From positions 1 through 64,000 of the forward strand of contig JAIOPG010000002.1 of NCBI GenBank assembly GCA_021414025.1: a stretch of DNA of 64,000 bases. The letters are read 5' to 3'. The position numbers were made by a program, and so were the translations under genes. Positions 1-10,201 of this stretch are shown here, piece by piece (the stretch's first letter is position 1; every line of letters begins with the position of its first letter). The stretch comes from Planctomycetota bacterium (GTDB taxonomy: Bacteria; Planctomycetota; Phycisphaerae; Phycisphaerales; SM1A02). A model generated the notes under the pieces. That model had not been told where the DNA came from and did not search any database. It worked only from the letters and a program-made list of their open reading frames with translations.

Positions 1-219
1 GAGGTCCGGTTGGACCTGCACAGGCCCGCTCGATGGGAACGAGCACAGTTCGATGAGTTCCTCGCTCCCGGGGGTGGCGAGGAACACAAGCTCCGAACCG
101 CGCGGCGATTTATGTCTGCGAATTTCCTTGAGGCCGAGCACCTCGGTGTAGAACCGGACACTGCGTTCCAGATCGTTGAGCCGATAACGGGTGTGAAGCA
201 GTTTTTTGACGGCGCTCAT
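1..219 (-). CDS. gloA: Glyoxalase I-like VOC protein (N-terminal part)
   Basis: The first 73 codons read on the minus strand from the ATG at 217-219; the gene runs off the left edge. The start of the protein (KKLLHTRYRLNDLERSVRFY, followed by a TEVLGLKE-type stretch) is the classic opening of lactoylglutathione lyase in the vicinal-oxygen-chelate superfamily, with the first metal-ligand His in LLHTRYR. Such enzymes isomerise the hemithioacetal of methylglyoxal and a thiol. The rest of the metal site lies outside the window, so the substrate is inferred from the family only. It lies downstream of rho on the same strand. Confidence 0.8.
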   Translation of the reverse strand, partial: MSAVKKLLHTRYRLNDLERSVRFYTEVLGLKEIRRHKSPRGSELVFLATPGSEELIELCSFPSSGPVQVQPDL

Positions 220-235
220 GGATGATGGGTCGGTT

Positions 236-259
236 GATCGATGGATCGACGGATCGATT
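236..259. repeat. Three tandem copies of an 8-bp GATCGAYK unit
   Basis: GATCGATG, GATCGACG and GATCGATT stand in direct tandem in the 98-bp gap between the rho stop codon and the gloA start. Each copy contains GATC. No function is evident. Confidence 0.6.
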
Positions 260-317
260 GAAGGTCAGGCCTGCATGTACCAATGACTCGGGCTCTCGCC
301 CTCGACGCGGCTTACGT

Positions 318-1448
<1,131 letters not shown>

Positions 1449-1546
1449 CGAAATCATTCTTCCCGCCACAAACCGGATGGTTCCAAACAAGAACCGATTA
1501 CCGACGGACCACTTGAGGCCCCATCACCGATCTGGGTTTGACGAGT

Positions 1547-1565
1547 CGTCGAGAGATTCTCGACG
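1547..1565. other. Perfect inverted repeat in the rho leader
   Basis: CGTCGAGA and TCTCGACG are separated by GAT, between psuG and rho on the minus strand. No T-run follows, so it is not an intrinsic terminator. A leader hairpin affecting rho expression or a protein-binding site is possible, by inference only. Confidence 0.45.
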
Positions 1566-1626
1566 CCCACAGTGGAGCACAGAACCGGCCTCAAGTCAAG
1601 TTCGATTTCAGATTTCGCGCGTGATT

Positions 1627-2589
1627 TCAGATGCGGCGGGCGATGGCAGCGGCGGCCCGGGCGTTGGCCAGCAGCAGCGCGACATTGGCGCGGAGGGTGC
1701 GGCCGCCGGAGAGTTCCGCGAGATGCGCGAGCAGGAAGGGAGTCACCTCAGGACCGCGGACGCCGCGGGCTTTCGCGGCGGCTTCACCGAGGGCGAACCA
1801 TTTCTCGAATTCGTCGCGCGGCACGGTGTGCTCGGCGGGGCAGGGCTGCACGGCAAGAACTCCCGTGCGGTGTCCCAGCGACCAGTGGGCGCGCGCGATC
1901 GGTGCAATCGATTCGGGATTTTCGACCGTGGACGGAAGCGGCAGCGATGGATCGGGCGGCGAGGAAAAGCAGGGGAAGTGGCGGGTTCCCATGCCGATCA
2001 CCGGAACTCCAAGCGAATCAAGGGCTTCCAGCGTGGCAGGCAGATCCAGAATGCTTTTGGCTCCGGCGCAGACCGTGACGGCCGAAATGCGGGCGAGCGC
2101 CGCCAGATCGGCGCTGATGTCGAGCGTGCGGTTCCATCCCCGGTGCACGCCGCCGATGCCTCCGGTGGCGAAGACGCGAATGTTCGCGGCGGCGCACGCG
2201 GAAAGCGTTGCGGCGACGGTGAGCCCTCCGGAACTTCCGTTGGCGATGGCGGGCGCCAGATCCCGCGCACTCAGTTTCAATGGTTCGGACATCGAGGCGA
2301 GCGATGCAAGCTCTTCCGGCGCGAGGCCGACGACGAGCTCTCCCTTGATCACGGCGCAGGTCGCGGGAACGCAGCCGCCGGCGCGGACCTCGGACTCCAT
2401 GGCCATGGCCAGCGCCAAGTTGGCCGGCTTGGTTTCGCTCCACAGCGCGGAGACTTCGCGCAGAGATGGGACCGCGCTGCGCGGCAGGCCATGCGTGAGC
2501 ACCGCGGTCTCCAATGCGACCACCGGCGCGCTTCGGGTGAGGGCGTCGGCGACTTCGGGATGGATCCGGATGCGCGGCCCCGTCATCAT
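1627..2589 (-). CDS. psuG: Pseudouridine-5'-phosphate glycosidase
   Basis: Cleaves the C-glycosidic bond of pseudouridine 5'-phosphate to uracil and ribose 5-phosphate. About 320 residues, the usual family length. Family hallmarks are VALETAVLTHGLP at the N-terminus, AVIKGELVVGL, and the glycine-rich FATGGIGGVHRG segment, with TPFLLAHLAELSGG near the end. The start ATG at 2587-2589 overlaps the TGA of the upstream helicase (ATGATGA), so translation is probably coupled; a second ATG follows directly at 2586. No pseudouridine kinase (psuK) gene is adjacent, so the partner kinase must be elsewhere if the catabolic pathway is complete. Confidence 0.94.
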   Translation of the reverse strand: MMTGPRIRIHPEVADALTRSAPVVALETAVLTHGLPRSAVPSLREVSALWSETKPANLALAMAMESEVRAGGCVPATCAVIKGELVVGLAPEELASLASMSEPLKLSARDLAPAIANGSSGGLTVAATLSACAAANIRVFATGGIGGVHRGWNRTLDISADLAALARISAVTVCAGAKSILDLPATLEALDSLGVPVIGMGTRHFPCFSSPPDPSLPLPSTVENPESIAPIARAHWSLGHRTGVLAVQPCPAEHTVPRDEFEKWFALGEAAAKARGVRGPEVTPFLLAHLAELSGGRTLRANVALLLANARAAAAIARRI

Positions 2590-3944
2590 TTGCGGCGCCG
2601 CGAGTTCACCCTGCCGCCCAGCCGCTTCATGTGGCTGCTCGTGGGCACGATGCCGCCGGGGAACTTGGTCGGGTCCGCCGCCGCCGCCGCGGGAGCTGGT
2701 GCCGCCACCTCGTTGCTGAAGCGGTTCTTGCTCGACTCGTTCTTCTCGCGGCGCTGGATTTCCTGATCGCGCCGCGCCTGCACCTCGACCGGGGGCGGAC
2801 CGGGATCGAAATCGGGATATTCCTTGCGGACGATCTCGACGTTGGTCAGCATCTCGATGTTGGTCAGCAGCTCGCCCTGGTCGGGGCAGACGAAGCTCCA
2901 GGCGATGCCGCGGCGACCGGCGCGGGCCGTGCGGCCGATGCGGTGGACGTAGACCTCGGGATCCTCGGGAATGTCGTAGTTGATGACGTGGCTGATGTCG
3001 TCCACATCGAGCCCGCGCGCGGCCAGGTCGCTGGCGACCAGCACGCTCAGGTGCCCGCCGCGCAGGCGCTCCATCACCTTGTCGCGGGCCTTCTGATACA
3101 TGTCGCCGTGGATGGCGAAGGCGTCGATCTTCTTCTTCTGCAGGTACTCGGTCACATCGTCGACCGTGCGCTTGGTGCGGCAGAAGACCACAGTGAGCTC
3201 GGGAGTCTCGTGCGTCAGCAGATGCACGAGCAGGCGCCGCTTGCACCAGTAGTCCACCGGCAGGTAGCTCTGATCGACCTGGCTGACGGTCAGGCTCTTC
3301 TCGGAGCTGACGATCTTCTCGGCGTCGCGCATGTAGCTGCGGGCCAGCTTCTCGATCTCGGGACTGATGGTCGCGGAGACGAAGACCGTCTGCGGATGCT
3401 GCTTCATGCTGCCGAGGATCTTGCGAATGTCCTCGCGGAATCCGATGTCGAGCATGCGGTCGACCTCGTCCAGCACCGCGATCTTCACCTGGTGATAGGG
3501 CAGGAGACCGCGCTGGTTCATGTCCATCACGCGCCCCGGCGTGCCCACGATGATCTCGGGGCCGCGCTTCAGCTGCGCGGTCTGGGTGTTGATGCTGCTG
3601 CCGCCGTAGACCGCGACCACCTTGTGTCCGCTGTACTGGGCGAACTCAAGGAATTCCTTGGCGACCTGGATGGCCAGCTCGCGGGTGGGGACCAGGACCA
3701 GGCCGCTGAAGGCCGCGCCTTTTTCCAGCCGCGCGAGCATGGGCAGGGCGAAGGCGGCCGTCTTGCCGGTGCCGGTCTTGGCCTGCCCGAGGCAGTCCCG
3801 GCCCGAGAGAGCCACGGGAAGCAGCGAGGCCTGGATGCGCGTGGGGTGCTCAAAGCCTTTTTCCGTGATGGCCTTGAGGAGAGATTCTGGAAGTCCGAGG
3901 TCTGCGAATCGCTTGGTGGTGTCGAAAGTTTCTGTTGAGTTCAT
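2586..3944 (-). CDS. DEAD-box ATP-dependent RNA helicase
   Basis: A 452-residue superfamily 2 RNA helicase. In order: Q motif region (GFEHPTRIQ), motif I AKTGTGKT, motif Ia PTRELA, GG, TPGR, motif II DEVD in place of DEAD, motif III SAT, and motif VI HRIGRTARAG. The tail is Pro/Ala-rich and ends in a basic run, SRRRK, probably for RNA binding. The start has AAGGA five bases upstream. Ribosome assembly or mRNA remodelling (RhlE/DeaD-like) is inferred from the family. It is divergently transcribed from alr over a 58-bp gap that must hold both promoters, and it is translationally coupled to psuG. Confidence 0.95.
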   Translation of the reverse strand: MNSTETFDTTKRFADLGLPESLLKAITEKGFEHPTRIQASLLPVALSGRDCLGQAKTGTGKTAAFALPMLARLEKGAAFSGLVLVPTRELAIQVAKEFLEFAQYSGHKVVAVYGGSSINTQTAQLKRGPEIIVGTPGRVMDMNQRGLLPYHQVKIAVLDEVDRMLDIGFREDIRKILGSMKQHPQTVFVSATISPEIEKLARSYMRDAEKIVSSEKSLTVSQVDQSYLPVDYWCKRRLLVHLLTHETPELTVVFCRTKRTVDDVTEYLQKKKIDAFAIHGDMYQKARDKVMERLRGGHLSVLVASDLAARGLDVDDISHVINYDIPEDPEVYVHRIGRTARAGRRGIAWSFVCPDQGELLTNIEMLTNVEIVRKEYPDFDPGPPPVEVQARRDQEIQRREKNESSKNRFSNEVAAPAPAAAAADPTKFPGGIVPTSSHMKRLGGRVNSRRRK

Positions 3945-4002
3945 GAAATCCTTTGGGAATCTAATGGTAGTTCCCTTTCAAAGTCGATACAACGCACACC
4001 TT

Positions 4003-5283
4003 ATGAGCCCCCGCAGCGAAGTGGTCGTCGATCTTGGAGCCGTGGATCATAATGTCTCGGTGATCCGGGAGGCGCTGGAACCCTCGGTGCGGCTTGGACT
4101 TGTCTTGAAATCCGACGCCTACGGCCTGGGCGCAGCCCGGCTGGCCCGGCGCATGGCCGGCAAGGCCGATTTTCTCATCGTCTACGGGATCGAGGAGGCC
4201 GAAGTGGTGGGGGCGGCCGACCCCGGCACACCGGTGATCGCGCTGATGCCGATCCGCTCAATCGAGCGCGGCTCCATCGCGCATGGCATGTGGCTCAAGG
4301 GGCGCCTGCATCTCTCGGCGCATGACCTTGACCAGGTCGAGTCGCTGGCGGCCTGCGCGCGCGACTTCGGCGCGGCGCTGCCGCTGCATCTGGAAATCGA
4401 CACCGGGCTCGGCCGCGGCGGTTGCCTGCCCGCCGACGCGACCGCCGTCGCCGCACGGATCCGCACCGACAAGAATCTGCGCCTCGCCGGCGTCTTCACC
4501 CACTTCGCCAACGCCGGCGGCAGCGAGAGCGCCACCGATCAGCAGCGGCGGCACTTCGAGTCGTGGTGCAAGAGCGCCTCGCTGCCGGAGGATTGCATCG
4601 TGCATTCGGCGAGCACCTTCGCCGCCATCCGCGGGCCGCGATTCCACCACCACATGGTGCGCGTCGGGTTGGCCTGGACCGGTCTGGCGTTCGAAGGCAC
4701 GCGCGACGGGAAATTCATGGACTTTGCGCGGAGGTTGCGCCCGGTCTTCAGCTGGCGCAGTTCCTTCGTGCAAGTCCGCACGGTTCCGGCAGGGACGGCG
4801 GTGGGCTATGGAAGCCGCTGGAAAAGCGAGAAAACCAGTCGGATCGGACTCGTGCCGGTCGGCTACGGCGACGGCTATCCGCTGCTGCCCATGAACCCCA
4901 CGACGCGGCGGCCGCTCGGGCAGGAGCGCCGCACGGTGCGCGTCGAAGTGGCCGTGGATGGGGCGGCGCGCTGGATGAGCGCGCCGGTGGTGGGCGCGAT
5001 CAGCATGGACCAGATCGCGGTCGATCTCACCGAGCTGCCGGATTCCCTGGCGACGGATTGGAATCACGCGGCCGTCGAATTGATCAGCTCCGATGTCGCG
5101 GCGACCAACCACGCGGCCCGCGTCGCCTCGATGACCGGGCACCACGCCTACGAATTGCTCTGCCGGATCCCGTCGCGCGTTCCGCGAAGGTTCGTCGAAC
5201 CCATCGCCGCCGCGCTTCCTTCGGTCAAGGACCGCGTGGACTCGTCCGAGGCGCCGACGAACGCCATCTCGCAAGCTTCCTGA
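4003..5283 (+). CDS. alr: Alanine racemase
   Basis: A PLP enzyme supplying D-alanine for peptidoglycan. The 426-residue protein has the fold-type III barrel with the PLP-binding lysine in VLKSDAYGLG (about residue 33), EIDTGLGRGG, VGLAW, and the catalytic tyrosine in VGYGSR. The C-terminal domain contains GAISMDQIAVDL, as expected. I chose ATG 4003 because the protein homology begins at VVVDLGAVDHN; longer in-frame extensions overlap the divergent helicase. Its presence implies a peptidoglycan cell wall, in line with current understanding of planctomycetes. Confidence 0.94.
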   Translation: MSPRSEVVVDLGAVDHNVSVIREALEPSVRLGLVLKSDAYGLGAARLARRMAGKADFLIVYGIEEAEVVGAADPGTPVIALMPIRSIERGSIAHGMWLKGRLHLSAHDLDQVESLAACARDFGAALPLHLEIDTGLGRGGCLPADATAVAARIRTDKNLRLAGVFTHFANAGGSESATDQQRRHFESWCKSASLPEDCIVHSASTFAAIRGPRFHHHMVRVGLAWTGLAFEGTRDGKFMDFARRLRPVFSWRSSFVQVRTVPAGTAVGYGSRWKSEKTSRIGLVPVGYGDGYPLLPMNPTTRRPLGQERRTVRVEVAVDGAARWMSAPVVGAISMDQIAVDLTELPDSLATDWNHAAVELISSDVAATNHAARVASMTGHHAYELLCRIPSRVPRRFVEPIAAALPSVKDRVDSSEAPTNAISQAS

Positions 5284-5380
5284 ATTTCGTTCTGCGTCCT
5301 CCCGACGGTGCGACTCCGCGCGGCTCCATCGCGCTCATGATGCGTCGCCGTCCTCGGGGCGCTTGCCCTAGGATCCTGGC

Positions 5381-6487
5381 GTGGCGAATCAAACGGTGGA
5401 CGCGGTGGTCGTTGGCGGCGGTCCTGCGGGAACTTGCAGCGCCATCGCGCTCGCTCGCGCGGGCGCCAAGGTTGTGCTGATCGACGCCGGAGCACGCGGA
5501 CGGGACAAGTGCTGCGGGCACTGTCTCTCCGGCGGCGCCTGGACGGCGCTGGAGGAACTCGGGGTTCGGGACGTAGTCGAATCGAGCGCCTCAGGCGTCA
5601 CGCGGCAGGTCGCCTGGCGCAGCGGAACGCGGGGATTTGAAATGAAGTTGCCTCATTCGGGCATCCTGGTTCCAAGGAGCCTCCTGGATGCGGGACTGCA
5701 GGAGGAAGCCGAGCGAGTCGGAGTCCGCGTGATCCAGTCCGCCACGGCAAGGTGGCACTCCAAGGGCTTGATCGGGGTCCGCCAGAAGTGCGAGGAACAT
5801 TTCGTCGAAGCACGTCTGGTGGTCGCGGCCGATGGTCTGGGCAGCGGCATCGCGCGGGCCCGGGGCTGGAGTCCCGCGCGGCCCGGCCGCAAATATGGCT
5901 TCGCGGGTTCCTGGCGTGCGCCGCGCGCGCTGCTCCCGTGGCCCGATGGGCGCATCGAAATGCGCGTGGCGCGGGGCGGCTACCTCGGCATCGTCGCCGA
6001 GTCCCGTGAGCGCATCCATGTCGCGGGCATGATCGATCGCACCTCGGGGGTGAGCCGTCCCGATGAACTTCTCATTGAGGTCGCGCGGTCGTGGCCCTTG
6101 CTGGCGCAGGCGATCGATGAGGGGCGCCCCGACCGGTGGATCGCAGCAGGACCGCTGCCGTGGCGACCGACGCGCGTTGCCGACGAATCGACGGCGCTGG
6201 TGGGCGACGCCGCCGGATACGCGGAGCCCTATTCCGGCGAAGGGATGCGCTGGGCCTTCGAGTGCGCCGGCGGCCTCGCCCGGGCGTGGCGCGAGGAGGG
6301 CGGATGGACGCCGCGTGCCGCGCAGCAGTACGCCCACTGGCATCGCGCACGCATCGCGCGGCGGCAGCGCGGCACGCTTCAAGCCGCCTGGCTGCTGCGC
6401 AATCCGGCGCGGGCGGCGCTGACCTGCCGCGCGGCGAAGCGCTTCCCCGGGGTCGCCTCGTGGCTCGCCGGTAGCATGACACGATGA
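5381..6487 (+). CDS. FAD-dependent oxidoreductase, geranylgeranyl-reductase type
   Basis: A 368-residue flavoprotein with an N-terminal Rossmann motif (VVVGGGPAGTCSAIALARAG), a Cys-rich DKCCGHCLSGGA loop, AADGLGS, and the second FAD motif LVGDAAGYAEPYSGEGM. These features fit the geranylgeranyl-reductase/PHBH-like group, which reduces or hydroxylates lipid-like substrates. GTG start at 5381. The ATG of the downstream polyketide synthase overlaps this stop codon. Modification of the polyketide product is inferred from this pairing, which recurs in bacteria; the exact substrate is unknown. Confidence 0.85.
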   Translation: MANQTVDAVVVGGGPAGTCSAIALARAGAKVVLIDAGARGRDKCCGHCLSGGAWTALEELGVRDVVESSASGVTRQVAWRSGTRGFEMKLPHSGILVPRSLLDAGLQEEAERVGVRVIQSATARWHSKGLIGVRQKCEEHFVEARLVVAADGLGSGIARARGWSPARPGRKYGFAGSWRAPRALLPWPDGRIEMRVARGGYLGIVAESRERIHVAGMIDRTSGVSRPDELLIEVARSWPLLAQAIDEGRPDRWIAAGPLPWRPTRVADESTALVGDAAGYAEPYSGEGMRWAFECAGGLARAWREEGGWTPRAAQQYAHWHRARIARRQRGTLQAAWLLRNPARAALTCRAAKRFPGVASWLAGSMTR

Positions 6488-7596
6488 GCGTCCGCATCGA
6501 GTCCATGGGCTTCGCCACTCCGGCGCTTTCCAGGACCCAGCGGGACATCGGGCGCGAGCAGTCAAAATTGTGGAACTTGAAGGCCTCGTCGCAGGATCGA
6601 TGGGAGCGCATGATCGACCATTGCGGCATCGAGCGCCGTGCGGCGGTCATGCCGCTGGATGAAATCGTCACGCTCACCACCGCGCAGCGCATGCAATGCT
6701 TCGCCCGCCACGCGCCCGCATTGGCCGCCCGGGCCGTCGCCGAGGCGCTGGCCCGCGCCGGCCGCAGCGCCGGCGACATCACCGATCTGATCGTGGTGAC
6801 CTGCACGGGGTTCGAGTCGCCGGGGCCGATCCACGACCTCTGCGTGCAGGCGGGCCTGCCCCATCGCGTGCGGACGTCGCAGATCGGATTCATGGGGTGC
6901 TTCGGCGGCATCTGCGGACTGGATGCCGCGGCCGGTGCCGCCCTGCGCCACGAGGGGGCGGTGGTGCTGCTGGTGTGCGTCGAACTCTGCTCGCTGCATC
7001 TGCGCGACGACCGCGACGTGCAGAACATGGTCGCCAGCCTGCTCTTCGCCGATGGGGCCGCGGCGGTCGTGGTCTCGCGCGGGGAGCCGGGACGCGGCGG
7101 CGCGGCGACGGTGGGCCCGCGATTCGCGATGCGCGTGCCGGGCACCGCGGACGCCATGAGCTGGAAGGTGACCGACGCGGGGTTCGCCATGACCCTGGAC
7201 CGCGGTGTGCCGGAGCAGCTCGAGCGCGCCGCCCCGGCCATGCTCGGCGATCTCAGGCAATGCGCGATTCATCCGGGCGGAGCCGCCATTCTGGACGCGA
7301 TGGAGCGGGGGGCCAACGCCCGCGCCTGCGGCGGACTCGCACCGGAAAGCCTGAGCGCGGCGCGCGGCGTCCTGCGCGACCATGGCAACATGAGCAGCGG
7401 CAGCGTGTTTTTCGTCCTGGACCGCCTGCTCGAGGGCGGCGCGACCGGCGAGCTCGCCGCCATCGCCTTCGGCCCGGGCCTGACCGTCGACCGCATTGAC
7501 CTCTGCGCGGCGCCACCCGCGGTGGATGAAGGGCGCCTCGCCGGATGCCTCGTCGTGGAAGCCGCCGCCGACGCTGCTACATTCCGCATCCCATGA
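6484..7596 (+). CDS. Type III polyketide synthase (chalcone/stilbene synthase family)
   Basis: A 370-residue homodimeric-type ketosynthase that extends a CoA starter with malonyl-CoA. The complete catalytic triad is visible: Cys139 in GFMGCFGG, His263 in AIHPGG and Asn302 in HGNMSSG, with the expected GFGPG-like loop as AFGPGLTVD near the end. Bacterial relatives make alkylpyrones, alkylresorcinols or phloroglucinols; which one cannot be read from the sequence. It is joined by 4-base ATGA overlaps to the FAD oxidoreductase upstream and mqnA downstream. No methyltransferase, a common partner, is present. Confidence 0.93.
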   Translation: MSVRIESMGFATPALSRTQRDIGREQSKLWNLKASSQDRWERMIDHCGIERRAAVMPLDEIVTLTTAQRMQCFARHAPALAARAVAEALARAGRSAGDITDLIVVTCTGFESPGPIHDLCVQAGLPHRVRTSQIGFMGCFGGICGLDAAAGAALRHEGAVVLLVCVELCSLHLRDDRDVQNMVASLLFADGAAAVVVSRGEPGRGGAATVGPRFAMRVPGTADAMSWKVTDAGFAMTLDRGVPEQLERAAPAMLGDLRQCAIHPGGAAILDAMERGANARACGGLAPESLSAARGVLRDHGNMSSGSVFFVLDRLLEGGATGELAAIAFGPGLTVDRIDLCAAPPAVDEGRLAGCLVVEAAADAATFRIP

Positions 7597-8468
7597 GCCT
7601 GCTCGTCGAACAGCCCGCACCAAGCGCCCGCGACGCCGCCGCCGCGACGAGATTGGGTGTGGTGCAATATCTGAACACGCTGCCGCTGATCGCCGGGCTC
7701 GATCATCTGCGCGGTCTTCACTTGCGACGCGATGTCCCGGCGAGCCTCTTCGGCCGGCTGGCCGCGGGCGAGGTCGACGCGGCGCTCTGCTCGAGCATCG
7801 ATTATCAGCGTTCGGAGGAGCCGATGATTGTGCTGCCCTGCGGCCTGCTGGGGTGCGACGGAGAGACCCTGACCGTGCGCCTCTACTCCCGCAAGCCCCT
7901 GAAGGAGATGCGCTCCCTCGCCGCCGACGCCGAAAGCCACACCAGCCGCGTGCTTGCGGCGATCCTGCTGGAGGAACGATTCGGCGTGCGGCCGGAAACG
8001 GTCGATCTCTCCGACGCTCAGGACCCCGGCGAGCAGCGCCATTGGCCCCTTGCCGACGGGGTGCTGCTGATCGGCGACAAGGCGGTGCTGAGTCCGCCGC
8101 CAATGAGTGAATTCCCCCATCAACTGGATCTGGGCGCCGCCTGGAAGGAGTGGACCGGGCTTCCCTTCACCTTCGCCATCTGGATGGCCCCATCCCCGCG
8201 AAACCCCGAGTCGGTCGCGCGACTGCAGACCTTGTCGAGCATTCTCGATCATCAGCGGCGGCGCAACGCCTCGCGGATCGATTGCATCGCGGCCAACGAG
8301 GCGGTCCAGCGCGGATGGGAGGCGGCCCATGCGCGGCGCTACTTGGGCGAGCTGCTGCGCTACGCCTGGACTCCAAGCCAGCAGCAGGGGCTCGAGCGAT
8401 TCTGGTTCGAGTCCCGGCAGCGCGGACTGACCCCGGCGTGCCGGCCCCTCGCCTTCCTCGGCGCGTAG
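7593..8468 (+). CDS. mqnA: Chorismate dehydratase MqnA (futalosine menaquinone pathway)
   Basis: Converts chorismate to 3-[(1-carboxyvinyl)oxy]benzoate, the first committed step of the futalosine route to menaquinone. The 291-residue protein has the periplasmic-binding-protein-like fold signature: GVVQYLNTLPLI at the start, AALCSSIDY, the SHTSRVL anion-binding loop, LLIGDKAV and LGAAWKEWTGLPFTFAIW. The ATG at 7593 overlaps the polyketide synthase stop (ATGA), so the two are probably co-translated. No other mqn genes lie in the window. Confidence 0.93.
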   Translation: MSLLVEQPAPSARDAAAATRLGVVQYLNTLPLIAGLDHLRGLHLRRDVPASLFGRLAAGEVDAALCSSIDYQRSEEPMIVLPCGLLGCDGETLTVRLYSRKPLKEMRSLAADAESHTSRVLAAILLEERFGVRPETVDLSDAQDPGEQRHWPLADGVLLIGDKAVLSPPPMSEFPHQLDLGAAWKEWTGLPFTFAIWMAPSPRNPESVARLQTLSSILDHQRRRNASRIDCIAANEAVQRGWEAAHARRYLGELLRYAWTPSQQQGLERFWFESRQRGLTPACRPLAFLGA

Positions 8469-8471
8469 CCC

Positions 8472-10130
8472 GTGGCCCGGCGCCCACGATTCCGAACGAA
8501 AGCCGCGGCGAATCTTCTGTCGCAAGTCGAGTACGCCAAGCCCGAGGTGCTGCGGCGCATGGCAATGAGCGCCGAGCGCCTGGCTCGGAGCCTCGGCGCG
8601 GACCAGCTGGTCAGCGAGTCCTGGCTCATCGAGACGGTGACCGGCGTCCACTCGCGCAGCGCGGACGCCACCGCCTCGCTGGTGGGTTCCGCGGTGATCG
8701 AGGATCTCGCGGCCCTGGCGATCCGATTGACGGACCGAGCGCCGATCGCCGCGGGCGACGCCGAGGGTGGAGCCTTCACGCTGGAGGAGGCGGCCAAGCA
8801 GCTTGGTGTGGGCGTGCGCAGCGTCCAGCGCTGGAGAAAGCTTGGACTGACCAGCGTCCGCATCCAGTTCGGACGAAATCGCCGGGTGGGATGCACCGGC
8901 GCGGCGATTGCCTGGTTCCGCTCGCACCACCCCGAAGCGCTGGCCCGGATCCGGCGGCCTGCCTCCTCGCAGCATGCGCGGCAGCGTCTGCTCGCGCAGG
9001 CGGAGCTCGCCGCACAGCGCGGCGGAACGCTGAACGCGGCGGCGACGCGGCTGGCGCGGAGCGAGGGCATCTCGGTCGATGTCGCCCGGCGGGCCATCGA
9101 GCAATTGGAGCGGCAGAAAAAGATTGAACCGCTGCGACGGCGCGTGGCCCTGTCGGAAGCCCGGGCGGCGCTGGCCTGGCGGGGCTGGATGCGGGGGGTC
9201 GATCTGCGCACCATCGCCAAGCGCACCGGCCAGAGCCACGCGGCCGCGCTGCGCTCCATCGCGAAGATGCGGCGGAAGGGAATCGAGGCATGCCGGATCC
9301 CGGTCGCGCCGCTGGCAACCTTCGGGCGGGCCGACGCCGCGGAAACGCTCCTGGCGCCGCGCGGGGTGCGCGAGCAGCTCGCCCAGGGATCGTGGCCGGC
9401 GCATCCGCGCGAATTTCTTGCCGCCTATCCGCCGCTCCTGAAGGGTCCGCGGCAGGCCGCCGCCCTCGACCGGGTGCAATTGGCGGCGCTTCGATTCCTG
9501 CTCTGGCAGGCGTCGAAGGAGCTGGGCAAGGCCGGCGCGGCGGGTGAATGGTCCGCCCTGGACCGGAGCGAAACCGCGCTTCGTTGGGCGGCGAGGCTGC
9601 GCCTTTCCCTCCTGCAGCGGACCGTCGGGGAGGCGCTCGGTCGGCTGCAGGCGATGGCGTGGGTCGCCTTCGACGCGCTGCCCGAGGCGCGACGACGTCA
9701 GGCGATCGAGATCGCGATTGACGCATCCAGCGCGGTGCTGGACGAGGCAATGTCGGCTCCCCCGAGCGACCGTGCCATCCGACTGGGTTCCCTGGCGGCC
9801 GCCCTCGCGGAGCAGCGCGCCGCGCAGGAATGGAAACCGCGGGAACTCCCCGCACTGGGCGAGCGGACGCTTCTTTCCGACGCGCTGCAATTGAGGTGCG
9901 TGCCCTGGCTGCGCGTGTCGCCGTTGCGCGACGATCTGGCGCCGTGGGCGGTCGCCGGCGACCCGGGCTGCGTTTTGCTGGGACTTCGATATGGTTGGGA
10001 AGGTCGGGCGCCGCTCGCCCTGGATGAAGCCGCGTCGCTGCTTCGGATCCATCCCCGGCGGGCCGCGATGATCGCGGCGAGCGCCCTGCGCGAGTTGAAT
10101 CAGAAACTCACGCGGCCCGCGCGCGACTGA
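8472..10130 (+). CDS. Large multi-HTH protein, possibly a divergent sigma-like regulator
   Basis: A 552-residue, Arg/Ala-rich protein that I cannot assign to a named family. At least three helix-turn-helix-like stretches are visible: TLEEAAKQLGVGVRSVQRW (about residues 98-116), a segment around RLARSEGISVDVARRAIEQL, and DLRTIAKRTGQSHAAALRS. The last 40 residues (LDEAASLLRIHPRRAAMIAA, then SALREL) read like sigma-70 region 4. No region 2 core-binding helix is recognisable. GTG start at 8472, three bases after mqnA, so it is probably co-transcribed. A DNA-binding regulator is likely; a true sigma factor is speculative. Confidence 0.6.
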   Translation: MARRPRFRTKAAANLLSQVEYAKPEVLRRMAMSAERLARSLGADQLVSESWLIETVTGVHSRSADATASLVGSAVIEDLAALAIRLTDRAPIAAGDAEGGAFTLEEAAKQLGVGVRSVQRWRKLGLTSVRIQFGRNRRVGCTGAAIAWFRSHHPEALARIRRPASSQHARQRLLAQAELAAQRGGTLNAAATRLARSEGISVDVARRAIEQLERQKKIEPLRRRVALSEARAALAWRGWMRGVDLRTIAKRTGQSHAAALRSIAKMRRKGIEACRIPVAPLATFGRADAAETLLAPRGVREQLAQGSWPAHPREFLAAYPPLLKGPRQAAALDRVQLAALRFLLWQASKELGKAGAAGEWSALDRSETALRWAARLRLSLLQRTVGEALGRLQAMAWVAFDALPEARRRQAIEIAIDASSAVLDEAMSAPPSDRAIRLGSLAAALAEQRAAQEWKPRELPALGERTLLSDALQLRCVPWLRVSPLRDDLAPWAVAGDPGCVLLGLRYGWEGRAPLALDEAASLLRIHPRRAAMIAASALRELNQKLTRPARD

Positions 10131-10201
10131 GCGCAGCGGTCACATCGACGCAGCCGCAACAGAGCGATCGCGCAGACGCGTTCAACGCGGACAGAATCAA
10201 A

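Noticed and set aside
2631-3938. 435-codon plus-strand frame
   Set aside because: Antisense mirror of the DEAD-box helicase; the helicase has all motifs.
7269-10052. 927-codon minus-strand open frame
   Set aside because: It runs antisense to four convincing plus-strand genes, with Arg/Pro/Ala/Gly-dominated composition and no motif; a GC-rich shadow frame.
10177-10189. Small hairpin after rpsI as a terminator
   Set aside because: A 5-bp stem with no T-run on the minus strand; insufficient for intrinsic termination.
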